From the NCBI GenBank assembly GCA_016708305.1, contig JADJGB010000008.1, positions 682,001 through 746,000 on the forward strand: a stretch of DNA of 64,000 nt, written 5' to 3'. Position 1 is the stretch's first letter, and every line of letters begins with the position of its first letter. Origin of the DNA: Sphingobacteriales bacterium. GTDB taxonomy: Bacteria > Bacteroidota > Bacteroidia > Chitinophagales > Chitinophagaceae. Position numbers and translations under genes: made by a program. Shown in pieces: positions 10,635 to 19,523 of the stretch. The notes beneath the pieces are model-generated. The model saw only the letters and a list, made by a program, of their open reading frames with translations. It was not told the origin of the DNA and made no database searches.

Positions 10635-13486
10635 TCAAAAATTGTACGCAATTGTCAAATAATATGCTCTGGGCTGAATGGTAGTGGCACCCCAAACGGC
10701 ATTTGGATTTGCCTTCACTTGTTCAGCTGTAAAACCACCGGCGTTTAAGTTATTAGGAAAGCCGCCAGGAGGATACCAGCCCATTACACCAGCACTGTTA
10801 AACAGGTTGTTGACATTAAGGTTAGTGCTTATCCTTTTGGTAAACTGGTAACCCAATCCCAGATCAAACTGGCTGAAACTTGGCAGATAAAATGCCTTTA
10901 GACTATTGGCGGGCCTTTTACCCATGTATTTCCAAGACAAGAAAGCATCAAACTTGTTCAATTTATATGCAGGTGTAACAGTTGCCATCACATGCGGCGT
11001 TAATTCTAACGGCTGATTTTTTGCTTCCACTATTTTATCGTCCTGACGCCCCAGGTTGCCCAGGTTCCAAGCTCGGCAATAGGTGCCTTGGCATCTTGAA
11101 AAGTCCCAACAGCCCTTATGCTTAGATGGCTATTAATCTCATAATAGCCTTCCAGTTCAATACCAATTGTCCGGTTGTTACTGTACACATTTGCCGGATA
11201 GTAATACGCTTGATTAGTGTCTTGCGCCAAAGCGTAAGATTGAATATGGTTAACTTCAGTATAAAAAGGAGTAATAAAACCAGTAAGATGGTTTGTCTGA
11301 AATTTTAATCCTACCTCCATCTGCATAACCTGGATTGGCTCTAAATCCTGATTAATAGCATCACTTGGTGAAGTTGGTATCATTACATCACCTAAATCAA
11401 GAGATTTTTGCCCTCTGGAAAAGCGGCCATATATCGCCTGTCTTTCTGAAAATTTATAGTTCAATGCACCGGAAAAGGAATAGTCATGGAATTTATAATT
11501 AAAATACCAGGGAGCACTTTTTACGTTTACTGTATTGTCATATACGGTTGCCGGATTTTTGTCATATCCTCCTGCAGCAGCAGCAGCAGCGTCCGGTTGG
11601 GCGCCAACTCCATTTCCTTTGAATTGGGAATTGTTAGAGCGAAATCCGTAATCCAGTGTCAGCTTGCTGGTAATAGGAGTCGTTTGCCCAAAGAATATAT
11701 CATATCGGTTATTGAAGAGATTGTACCAGGTGAAGGTGCTGCCTGTTGATGCAAACCCTTGTGCATTGGTAAATTGAAAGGTATTGCCGCCAAAATCAGT
11801 AGCCGTTATTGCCAATGGATGCGGCCTGTTTTCAACCGTCGTAAATTCAACTCCTCCATATCCTCTCACCACATCAAAATCTGAGTGACCAAAATAAGCG
11901 CCTATAGTAAACGTGGACTTACCCACTTTTTTATTGATAACCAGTTGATCTACGACTTCCTTCGCTTTGTTGTCCAGCGCTTGTCCTAATTGAAATAATA
12001 CTGGTGCAGATTGAATATATGAGTTTGGTAAGTTATTATTAACCACGTTAAAGTTAAATCCCCAAAATTCGCCGTTCGGCCCCATATTGGGTGTCTGCAT
12101 TGTTGTTAAGACCTGTTTCCCTGTTGTAAGATCAGTGAAATTATAAGTTCCGAAATTACCCAAAGCTCCTATAGTATAATAAAATATCAAGTTATCGGCT
12201 GATTGAATCCCAAGCGGCATCACAATGTTCCACTGGGAACGTTTACTGGAATACTTGATATTATTGTTGAATGACCAACCTTTACCCAAACTTTGTTGCC
12301 ATTCTAAACCAATGGCTCCTTCTTGCGAGTGGATCAGATCTTTGGGATCAAAATGACGGGTCTTGTCTCCGGGAAAGTATTGGAAATCAAATGTCTGATT
12401 TCCAGGCCCGGCAAAGGTATTGGTATTCTTAAAGCCAGGGGCAATTTTAGGATGATCAAAATTTTGAATAGGCAGCAAATCAAAATAACCATTGCGATCA
12501 TCCAAATACTTGGCGTAAAGTTTCAGACTTCCGTTTTTTAGTTTCTTTACGATGTTTCCCTTTAACTGTCCCCCTTTGTTTAACGGATAACCTGCATAGC
12601 GGGCACCATTGCTGTTTCTGTAGAAACCTCCGATGTTGTACGTCCAATCTCCTTTTTTACTCATAGGACCCCCTATATTGAAATCGGCTCTATAATATGG
12701 ATTGCCGTCTCCTTCTAAACCATATTTAAGACGAACTTCTCCCTCAAATTTATTTCCACCTGTTTTTGAGATATAATTAAACAATCCTCCTGGCGCATCA
12801 GATCCGGTAATTGTAGCAGACCCTCCACGCACTGCTTCTACCCGGCCAATTGTTGCATCTACACGCAGGAAGTAATCTGGGCCGTAATTATTACCGGAGA
12901 CGTTCGTTACCGGCAGTCCATCTTCCTGCATAGATATAAATTTTAACCCGGCAGCCGGTGTATTGGAAAGTGGTGTTCCCCGCACAGCAACAATGTTGCG
13001 TACTTCCCCAAAAGAAGAATTGACATAAACGCCAGGAACGTTTTTTAATAAATCAGCGGCACTGACAGACGCCTGTGCTTTAAGCTGTGCTGCGTTGATG
13101 GCAGTAATTGCGATGGAAGCATCCATGCGATTGCGCTTATCGAATACACCCGTTACAATTACCTGATTCAGTTCGGTAGCAAACTGGTTTAAGGTAATTG
13201 TGAGTTCGCTTTTACCATCTACATTTACTTCCAGTGTTTTGAATCCAACACTTGTTACTATTAATTTTGAATTTGCAGACGGAACACTTAGGTTAAAGTT
13301 TCCTTCTGAATCTGTGATGGCATAACTGTTCGTTCCTTTCACTTGAATAGTCGCCCCTGAAACAGGATTTTCTTTGTCATCAGAAATTTTACCGTGAATA
13401 TTATGTTGGGCAAAAGAAACGAAAGAAAAACACAATAAACAGGATAATATAAGCAGCTTAAGTGCTTGTGTTGCTTTTTTTTTCAT
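10635..13486 (-). CDS. TonB-dependent outer-membrane receptor (one frameshift near 11050)
   Basis: Outer-membrane active transporter driven by TonB. It has a signal peptide (MKKKATQALKLLILSCLLC), a CarboxypepD_reg domain (HGKISDDKENPVSGATIQVK), a plug domain (DLLKNVPGVYV, RVEAVRGGSATITGSDAPGG) and a 22-strand-type barrel ending LTIAYNF. The main frame ends in a shifted tail after AELGTWATWG, and the remaining 130 aa are in the next frame; adding one G to the run at 11049-11052 restores RQDDKIVEAKNQ. About 950 aa in total. No SusD partner lies next to it, and the plug and barrel look like a FecA-type receptor with a CarboxypepD_reg extension, so it is not a canonical SusC. It is divergent from the NUDIX regulator. 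Its ligand is unknown; sugar is inferred from context only. Confidence 0.88.
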
Positions 13487-13527
13487 ACAGAAACTTATTT
13501 TTATTAGAAATGTTTTATCTTTATTTA

Positions 13528-13615
13528 GTATTTTTTACGAAATGCTTTATACAGCGAATATAGTATTCCTGGATAAATAAACTGTATTCAACTGTGTTCA
13601 TTTAGTAAAAAATAC
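13528..13615. promoter_or_regulatory. paired GTA-N5-TAC inverted sites between receptor and NUDIX regulator
   Basis: GTATTTTTTAC (13528-13538) and its exact reverse complement GTAAAAAATAC (13605-13615) lie in the 132-bp divergent intergenic region. One is about 42 bp upstream of the receptor start; the other touches the start of the regulator gene. The same motif recurs at 8488-8553. The arrangement suits a dimeric regulator controlling both directions and itself. Confidence 0.6.
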
Positions 13616-13618
13616 AGA

Positions 13619-14449
13619 ATGGTGATTGAGAAACGTTTTATGAAAACAAGTAAATCAATGTTAATATCTAAAAAGGAATTAAAAAAAATAGTTCAACTAA
13701 TCCCGTCGGAAGATGATTACATGTGCGGTTTGGCAATCAATTGTATCGTTTTCGGCTATCACAACAAACAGTTAAAAGTACTTTGTATTAGGCAGGAAGA
13801 ACTGACTAAATGGTATTTGCCAAGTGGTCACGTAAGAAAAGATGAAGGAATAAATCAGGCGGCTTACCGGATATTAGTAGAACGAACCGGAGTAAATAAT
13901 GTGTTCCTGAAGCAGTTTCAAACATTTGGAGACGTGCATCGCATACCTACTGATTCTGAATTGGCAGCAGAACTGGACAAACTTCCTGCTCCAATTCCAG
14001 AAAAGATAAGTTGGATGGTTAACAAGCGCTTTGTTACCATTTGTTACTATGCATTGGTAGAATTTAGTAAAATTATTCCACGCATTGATTTTTTTAGTTC
14101 AGAGTGGACATGGGCGGATGTGCAAAATTTGCCGCAATTGATTTCAGGTAACCAGCAAATGGTTGTGGAAGCACTTAGAACTATTCGCCGGGAACTTCAA
14201 TACGAACCAATTGGATTGAATCTATTACCGCAAAAATTTACCATCTCTGAAATCCAGGCGCTGTATGAAACTATTTTGAATAAAAAATTAGACAATCGAA
14301 ATTTTGTTAAGAAACTGGTTTCGATGAAAATCCTGCGAAAAACTGATGAAAAGAGGAGAATTGGTGGTCACCGATCGCCCACTTTATATAAGTTCAACAA
14401 ACAGGCATATACCAAAGCTCTAAAACAAGAATTTGAAATGATTTTCTAA
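13619..14449 (+). CDS. NUDIX-domain transcriptional regulator (NrtR/AraR-like)
   Basis: A 276-aa protein with an N-terminal NUDIX-like fold (residues about 35-160; LKVLCIRQEELTKWYLPSGH) and a C-terminal winged helix (about 200-270; FTISEIQALYETILNKKLDN, RNFVKKLVSMKILRK). The NUDIX box is degenerate: the expected RExxEE core is not seen (the corresponding stretch reads INQAAYRILVERTGV), so it should bind a ligand and not hydrolyse one. Members of this group regulate NAD or sugar (notably arabinose in Bacteroides) genes. Starts at 13619 or 13640 (MKTSKSMLIS) are possible; the operator-like site at 13605-13615 would overlap the translation start region, suggesting autoregulation. It is divergent from the TonB receptor. 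An IS1182 element has inserted exactly at its stop codon without altering the product. Confidence 0.85.
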   Translation: MVIEKRFMKTSKSMLISKKELKKIVQLIPSEDDYMCGLAINCIVFGYHNKQLKVLCIRQEELTKWYLPSGHVRKDEGINQAAYRILVERTGVNNVFLKQFQTFGDVHRIPTDSELAAELDKLPAPIPEKISWMVNKRFVTICYYALVEFSKIIPRIDFFSSEWTWADVQNLPQLISGNQQMVVEALRTIRRELQYEPIGLNLLPQKFTISEIQALYETILNKKLDNRNFVKKLVSMKILRKTDEKRRIGGHRSPTLYKFNKQAYTKALKQEFEMIF

Positions 14450-14451
14450 TT

Positions 14452-16076
14452 AGAGTTTGTCTATAAATGATAAATTATTGACAGTCAGTATATTGTGGCA
14501 TAATTATTGTGATTTGAGAGGGTATGAAAATGAATTTGTTCGAGCCGCTGCGTTTAAAGTTTGAGAAGCCTGATTGGGCCAGAAACCCCGAGTTTGGGCT
14601 ATTGGATACCGTGTTAGAGCGGCATCCGGAGTTGATCAAAATAGCAGAAGCAGATGTGCTTCGGGGTTGTTTGCAAAGTGAATTTGGCCGTCAAGATATG
14701 CCCAGTGTAGAGCAGATTGTTCGTGCAGCGATCTATAAAGAGATGAAGGGGTTGGATTACCAGGAGTTGGAATATGCTCAAAGCGACTCCCGTATTTGTG
14801 AGCAGTTTGTAAAGCTTGATAACCGCCACCCGTTTAGCTTTCAGGTATTCCAGAAATATATTTCAAAGATAAGTGAAGACAGCCTGCAACAGATATTGGT
14901 ATCATTGAACAAGATAGCTATCAGCGAAGGATTGGAAGATATTAAACAGCTACGCCAGGATAGCACTGTTGTTGAAACAAACATACATTACCCCACTAAT
15001 AACTCGTTGGTCTGGGACTGTATCAAAGAAAGCCACCGGCTGCTCTCACAGTTAGCAGAAGAAGTGAAAGATTTGGATTACAGAGATTATACCAAAGATG
15101 CGAAAAGAACATTTTTCAAGATTAACATCACCAGGAATGGAGATAAGCGTATAGACCTGTTCAACAAGCAATTAATAACATTCACAAAATGTATTAATCA
15201 GGTGGCTAACGCGGTAAAAAAAAAGCCATGTTATAGTATGAACGCCTTCTTCATAACAGGGGAATTGGAAAATCTGTTGCCGCTGATGGAAAAAGTGTAT
15301 GATATTACCCGCGCAAACAGATAAATGGAGAGACGGTGTCCAATGATGAAAAAATATTTTCTATCTATGAGCAGCATACTGACATTATAGTAAAAGGTCA
15401 AAGGGAAGTTCAGTTTGGTCACAAGATAAACCTGACAAGCGGCAAAAGCAGTTTGATATTGAGTTGTGAGGTATTGAAGGGCAATCCATCCGATAGCACA
15501 CTGTATCAAAGCACCATCAATAAAATAGAGAGTGATTATCAAATCGTACCCCGTGATAGCGTAACCGATGGTGGGTATGCCTCCAAAGACAATGCGGAAT
15601 ATGCGCAAGGAAAAGGAATCGTAAATATTGTTTTCAATAAGATCGTAGGCAGCCTGAAAAATGGTGAGTTCCAAAAATATGGAGATCCGTTTGAAGAAAT
15701 GGCGCAGTGGAATAGAAGCGGTGATTTCAAATTTGAAAAGAGGCTGCCGGTTATTCAGGTGCAACTGGAAGGGAGAAGCACATTTTAAGCAAAAGGTATT
15801 ATGGAGCGTGATCGCCTACAATATCCGGGTGATGACAGCCGCAGTGGTGGCTCAGCTATAAAAGGTATATCGGACTATAAGCTAAAAATGCGAAGATGCA
15901 AGGCGGAGCTATGCGCTGAAAATGCCGAAAATGCTGCCTTTGAGCCATTTTTACCTGAAAAAAATACTCACCGATGAAAGGGAGATCGTTATCGACTAAA
16001 TGAAGACCGGAAAATAGAACGAATATTAATATATACTAATGCGTTTTAGAGATCGTTTACTTTATGGACAGACACT
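14452..16076 (+). mobile_element. IS1182-family insertion sequence, copy 1
   Basis: The element is 1625 bp with imperfect terminal inverted repeats (left AGAGTTTGTCTATAAA, right complement AGTGTCTGTCCATAAA) and a 4-bp AATT duplication on both sides (14448-14451 and 16077-16080). It carries one transposase in plus orientation. A second copy lies in inverted orientation at 44855-46478 and is nearly identical. Confidence 0.9.
14524..15861 (+). pseudogene. IS1182 transposase, frameshifted
   Basis: DDE transposase of the IS1182 family, beginning MKMNLFEPLRLKFEKPDWAR. The first frame runs to about 15324 (ending MEKVYDITRANR), the second from about 15315 (KQINGETVSNDEKIFSIYEQ) to 15788, and the last part (KNMEIRLKKWRSGIEAVISN to TAAVVAQL) is in a third frame ending at 15861. 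The second break corresponds to two missing bases compared with copy 2 near 15663. The first break is shared by both copies. As sequenced, no full-length transposase can be made. Confidence 0.85.
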
Positions 16077-16103
16077 AATTAGACATAAAATTGTTTAAAA
16101 CCA

Positions 16104-17159
16104 ATGCATAGTGCAACTTTTTATAATCAAATCACAACGGGTAATATATACTCACTTGTTCGTTTAGAAGAACACTCAGCTACTCCGAGATACTTGCAGA
16201 TTATCAATTGTATCAAGAAAGCTGTACAAGACGGAACGCTTCAAAAGGATTATCTGCTGCCATCTATAAACGATTTTAGTTATGAGCTTGATTTAAGCAG
16301 AAGCACAGTGCAAAGGATTTACGAGCAATTAAAAAAAGCAGGTGTGATTGATTCTTTTCCAGGCAAAGGTTATTTTATCAGCCCCAATGAGTTAGAAATG
16401 CCGAAAATATTTTTGCTCTTTGATAATTTAAGTGGTCACAATAAAATTATTTATGATGCTTTTGTAGCGACTCTTGGTGAACATGCTGTCATTGAGCTCA
16501 GGATTTACAATAATGATTTCGGACTTTTTAAAAAACTATTGCAAAACAGAAGGGAAGATTACCACTATTACGTAATCGTTCCACATCTTCTTAACGGAGA
16601 CCAGCGAGCAGCAGAAATTATCAACGAATTACCAGCAGGTAAGCTGATTTTGTTAGACAAGTTCATTGCTGATGTGAAAGGTGTATATGGAGCAGTTTAT
16701 GAAAATTATGAGAGGGACATTTACACCGCACTCAAGGAAGCAATCCCCCACCTGTCAAAGTACTGTAAACTAAAAATTATTTTACCGTCTTATAAGTACT
16801 TCCCTAAAGAAATCCTGAATGGCTTTCAGTTCTTTTGTCAAGAATATGGCTTCGATTATCGAATCGTTCACAATCTGGAGAAAGAAGAAATTCGTTCGAG
16901 AGAATTATACATCAACCTAAACGAAGATGATCTTATGGTACTGCTTTCGAAAATTAAAAAGGCTACTCTTCAGGTAGGAAGGGATGTAGGCATCATCTCG
17001 TACAATGAAACACCTTGGAAAGAATTCATTTTTGATGGCATCACCACTATGTCCACTGATTTCAGGAAGATGGGTGAAGTGGCAGCGAATATGATTCTCC
17101 AAAAAGAAAGGGCACATTGGGAAGTTCCCTTTAGTTTGACTTTACGAAAGTCGATTTAA
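16104..17159 (+). CDS. GntR-type regulator with LacI-like effector domain
   Basis: A 351-aa transcription factor. Residues about 20-95 form a GntR winged helix (PRYLQIINCIKKAVQDGTLQ, LPSINDFSYELDLSRSTVQR, GKGYFISPNE). The remainder resembles the periplasmic-binding-protein fold of LacI-type regulators (YHYYVIVPHLL, KLILLDKFIADVKGVYGAVY, VGIISYNETPWKEF, ITTMSTDFRKMGEVAANMIL). Such hybrids occur in Bacteroidota next to sugar utilisation loci and sense a mono- or disaccharide. The gene precedes the pectin locus in the same direction but is separated from it by three IS remnants. The IS1182 copy 1 ends 27 bp before its start, so its native promoter has probably been lost or replaced. Confidence 0.8.
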   Translation: MHSATFYNQITTGNIYSLVRLEEHSATPRYLQIINCIKKAVQDGTLQKDYLLPSINDFSYELDLSRSTVQRIYEQLKKAGVIDSFPGKGYFISPNELEMPKIFLLFDNLSGHNKIIYDAFVATLGEHAVIELRIYNNDFGLFKKLLQNRREDYHYYVIVPHLLNGDQRAAEIINELPAGKLILLDKFIADVKGVYGAVYENYERDIYTALKEAIPHLSKYCKLKIILPSYKYFPKEILNGFQFFCQEYGFDYRIVHNLEKEEIRSRELYINLNEDDLMVLLSKIKKATLQVGRDVGIISYNETPWKEFIFDGITTMSTDFRKMGEVAANMILQKERAHWEVPFSLTLRKSI

Positions 17160-17254
17160 GAAATACATTGTTGAACTGAAAGGCAACTTATCATATTATT
17201 TAATGAGAACAATGTCCTAATATGTACTATTTTTTCCATTGCCTTTGGTTATTA

Positions 17255-17822
17255 ATGTATCAATCTGGGGGAAAATCCCTCGCCTTTAGGCGAAGACTTT
17301 AGTTTAATATCTTTGCATAAAAAAGGGGTGCAAAATTATAGGAAGATAAGTCACACGACTTATGATTGTAAATATTATATAGTTTGGATAAAAAAATATA
17401 GAAAGAAAGTATTGCAAGGTTTTGTAGCAGAACGCGTACGAGAATTGATACGAGGTATTTGTAAGAAACATGATGTTGAAATATTAAAGGGACATGTTTC
17501 AAGAGACCATGTACATTTGTTTGTTTCAGTACTTCCTCATTTAGCAATAAGTAAACTGGTTCAGAATCCGAAAGGTGAAAGTTCTTATAAGCTAATGTCA
17601 GAGAACAAATACGTATCTCAAATGTTTTGGGGTCGTCATTTGTTGGGTAGAGGATATTTTGTTGCCACTTCGGGAAATATAACAGATGAAATAATCATGG
17701 ATTATATAGAAAATAAAGAAGGGAAAGAACAGGAAGGAGGGGATTTTACTATTTCTGAGTAACTTTGGTCGGCTTTAGCCGAAACTAAATCTACCGGCTT
17801 ATAGCCGATAGTAGTTTAATTC
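17255..17822 (+). mobile_element. IS200/IS605-type element with subterminal hairpins
   Basis: The single-gene element is flanked by hairpins instead of inverted terminal repeats: TCGCCTTTAGGCGA at 17280-17293 upstream, TCGGCTTTAGCCGA at 17769-17782 and CGGCTTATAGCCG at 17795-17807 downstream. These are typical of single-strand transposition by Y1 transposases. The outer ends are estimated. Confidence 0.75.
17313..17762 (+). CDS. tnpA: IS200/IS605 TnpA, Y1 HuH transposase
   Basis: A 149-aa single-strand transposase that appears complete. The HuH motif is in SRDHVHLFVSVLPHL and the candidate catalytic tyrosine in GRGYFVATSGNITDE. The N-terminus (THTTYDCKYYIVW-like, here SHTTYDCKYYIVWIKKYRKK) and length match the family. 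No tnpB accompanies it, so this is the IS200 type. It is one of few mobile genes in the window with an open frame. Confidence 0.9.
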   Translation: MHKKGVQNYRKISHTTYDCKYYIVWIKKYRKKVLQGFVAERVRELIRGICKKHDVEILKGHVSRDHVHLFVSVLPHLAISKLVQNPKGESSYKLMSENKYVSQMFWGRHLLGRGYFVATSGNITDEIIMDYIENKEGKEQEGGDFTISE

Positions 17823-18030
17823 CTTCCACGCCAAAAAAATCAGACAGCTATTACCAACGTAAAAAAACGAGTAATGCTTACCAGAAAAGAGCGGCCATAG
17901 AACCTATTATAGGGCACATGAAACAAGGCCACAGGTTAGCTCGTAACTTTTACAAGGCTATAGTGGGCGATAATATTAATATTATCGCTTGCTGCTGCAT
18001 TTAACTTCAAAAGAATGATGAATAAATAGG
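17822..18030 (+). pseudogene. IS5-family transposase C-terminal fragment
   Basis: The frame reads SDSYYQRKKTSNAYQKRAAI, EPIIGHMKQGHRLARNFYKA, IVGDNINII, which is the end of an IS5-type DDE transposase. The last residues (AAAFNFKRMM) are in another frame. Only the final 60-70 codons remain, directly abutting the IS200 element. The following 18031-18273 is AT-rich with no gene I can support. Confidence 0.75.
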
Positions 18031-18273
18031 AATCATCTTCTTTTTGGTTCTTTTTTCAAAAACTATTACAATAATTACAACTACCCGCTTTCGAAAGTAA
18101 ATTTCAAGAACAAGTTAATTGGACTTTTTAAGGTGCAACTAGATAAGCTTTACTTTTTCCCTAAAAGCATATCCGTTTATGAAATGAAATATTTTCAATT
18201 TGAAACTAAATGTATATAATAACAGGCAGTTAATCTCCAAGTATAATTGTTTAGGGACAGTCCGGATTTCCAT

Positions 18274-18295
18274 TTTACGCTAACGATTGCGTAAA
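18274..18295. promoter_or_regulatory. 22-bp LacI-type operator upstream of the pectin locus
   Basis: TTTACG, 10 bp with a central CG, then CGTAAA, followed by TAAA. An element of the same form lies at 62478-62499 upstream of KDG kinase, with identical half-sites and central CG. A likely promoter element TAATTTTG (consensus TAnnTTTG) occurs about 40 bp downstream. The IS630 insertion at 18400 now separates this site from susC. Confidence 0.6.
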
Positions 18296-18399
18296 TAAAT
18301 GTTTTATAAAGTTATCGCTCTAAAAAATAAGTTAATAATTTTGCGGTATGAAATCGGTTGCATAAATTCAAAAACGCGTGTATTTTATTTATTAATAAG

Positions 18400-19494
18400 G
18401 ACATAATTTAGTTCCTAATTCAAAATATATTTTGTATATTTGCCCATGGCTAATACAAAACGTAAGAACAAAGATGCTCAGGAAGAGACTCGCTTTCGGA
18501 TAGTGGACTACTTAAAAAATAAACGGGGCACTCAAAAGCAGGCTGCCGAGATATTTTCTGTATCAGAAAGGAGTGTAAATAAAACATGGAATAAATACAA
18601 AAAGGAAGGCAAGCGTTCACTGTTGAATAAGAAGCGTGGCGTAAAAGGAGGCAAGAAGATAACCGGACAGCAGGCTGCCGAAGTTCGACGGTTGATAAAG
18701 GATAAGATGCCCGACCAGTTAAAACTGGCCTTTGGTTTATGGACACGTGCAGCCGTACAACAGCTTATCGAACAGGAATATGGCGTTGTATTAAGCGTGA
18801 AGCAGGTAGGTCGATATTTAAAAAGCTGGGGCTATACACCGCAAAAGCCTATCCGCAAAGCATTTGAACAGAAACCCGAGCAGGTAAAGCAATGGTTGGA
18901 GAAGGAATACCCTGCCATAAAGAAGCGGGCAACTAAGGAGAAAGGAACGATTTATTTTGGAGATGAAACCGGTATGCGAAGCGACCATCAGGCAGGCAGA
19001 AGCTATGCGCCTAAAGGCAAAACCCCGTGGTGAAATCAACAGGGCAACGGTTTTCGCTCAATATGATTTCAGCTATCAGCAATAAAGGTCATTTACAGTT
19101 TATGCTGATAGAGAAGTTTAACGGTGATGTATTTATTGATTTTTTGCAACGAATGATTCGTTATAGTAAACAAAAGATATTCTATGTAACGGATGGTCAT
19201 CCTGCACACAAAACAAAAAAATTGCAGGCGTGGCTGGAGGAAAGCAAACATCGAATAGAGGTGTTTTTCATTCCGCCCTATAGCCCCGAGTTGAATGCGC
19301 AAGAATATTTGAATCAGGATGTAAAGACTAATGTTATCGGCAAGAAGCGTCCTATCAATAAAGCTGAAATGCGCGCCAACGTTGAAGGTTTTATGAATGA
19401 AAGAAAAAGCAATAAAAAGCTGGTGCAAAAAATATTTCCATGCAGACCACGTCAGATACGCAGCATAGAAAATTAATACGAACTAAATTGGTTG
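18400..19494 (+). mobile_element. IS630-family insertion sequence
   Basis: The element is about 1.1 kb. Its ends carry AATTTAGTTC (18405-18414) and the inverse GAACTAAATT (19480-19489) in similar distances from TA-rich flanks, as expected for IS630/Tc1-type elements that duplicate TA. Exact termini are estimated. It sits between the operator at 18274 and susC at 19524. Confidence 0.75.
18446..19476 (+). pseudogene. IS630 transposase (one frameshift near 19025)
   Basis: The N-terminal helix-turn-helix (TQKQAAEIFSVSERSVNKTW) is followed by a DDE catalytic domain with IYFGDETGMRSD, YVTDGHPAHKTKK and SPELNAQEYLNQ, giving the D, D and E residues. The first frame ends GKTPW; restoring one base in the CCCC run at 19023-19026 gives GKTPVVKSTGQRFSLNMISA and an uninterrupted protein of about 343 aa. 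The ATG at 18446 is chosen over an upstream TTG. With one indel in a homopolymer it may in truth be intact. Confidence 0.85.
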
Positions 19495-19523
19495 ACGATT
19501 AATAATCTGAAAAAAATAGTCTT

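Noticed and set aside
15185..15245. A9/A8 run in the IS1182 transposase as a programmed slippage site
   Set aside because: In copy 1 the frame is already correct through the run, and shifting there gives an early stop (KKSHVIV), so slippage would not yield a longer product.
15231..15764. Long open frame on the minus strand inside IS1182 copy 1 (and its equivalent at 45322-45699)
   Set aside because: It is antisense to the transposase, has no domain I recognise, and exists only because the sense gene is similar in both copies.
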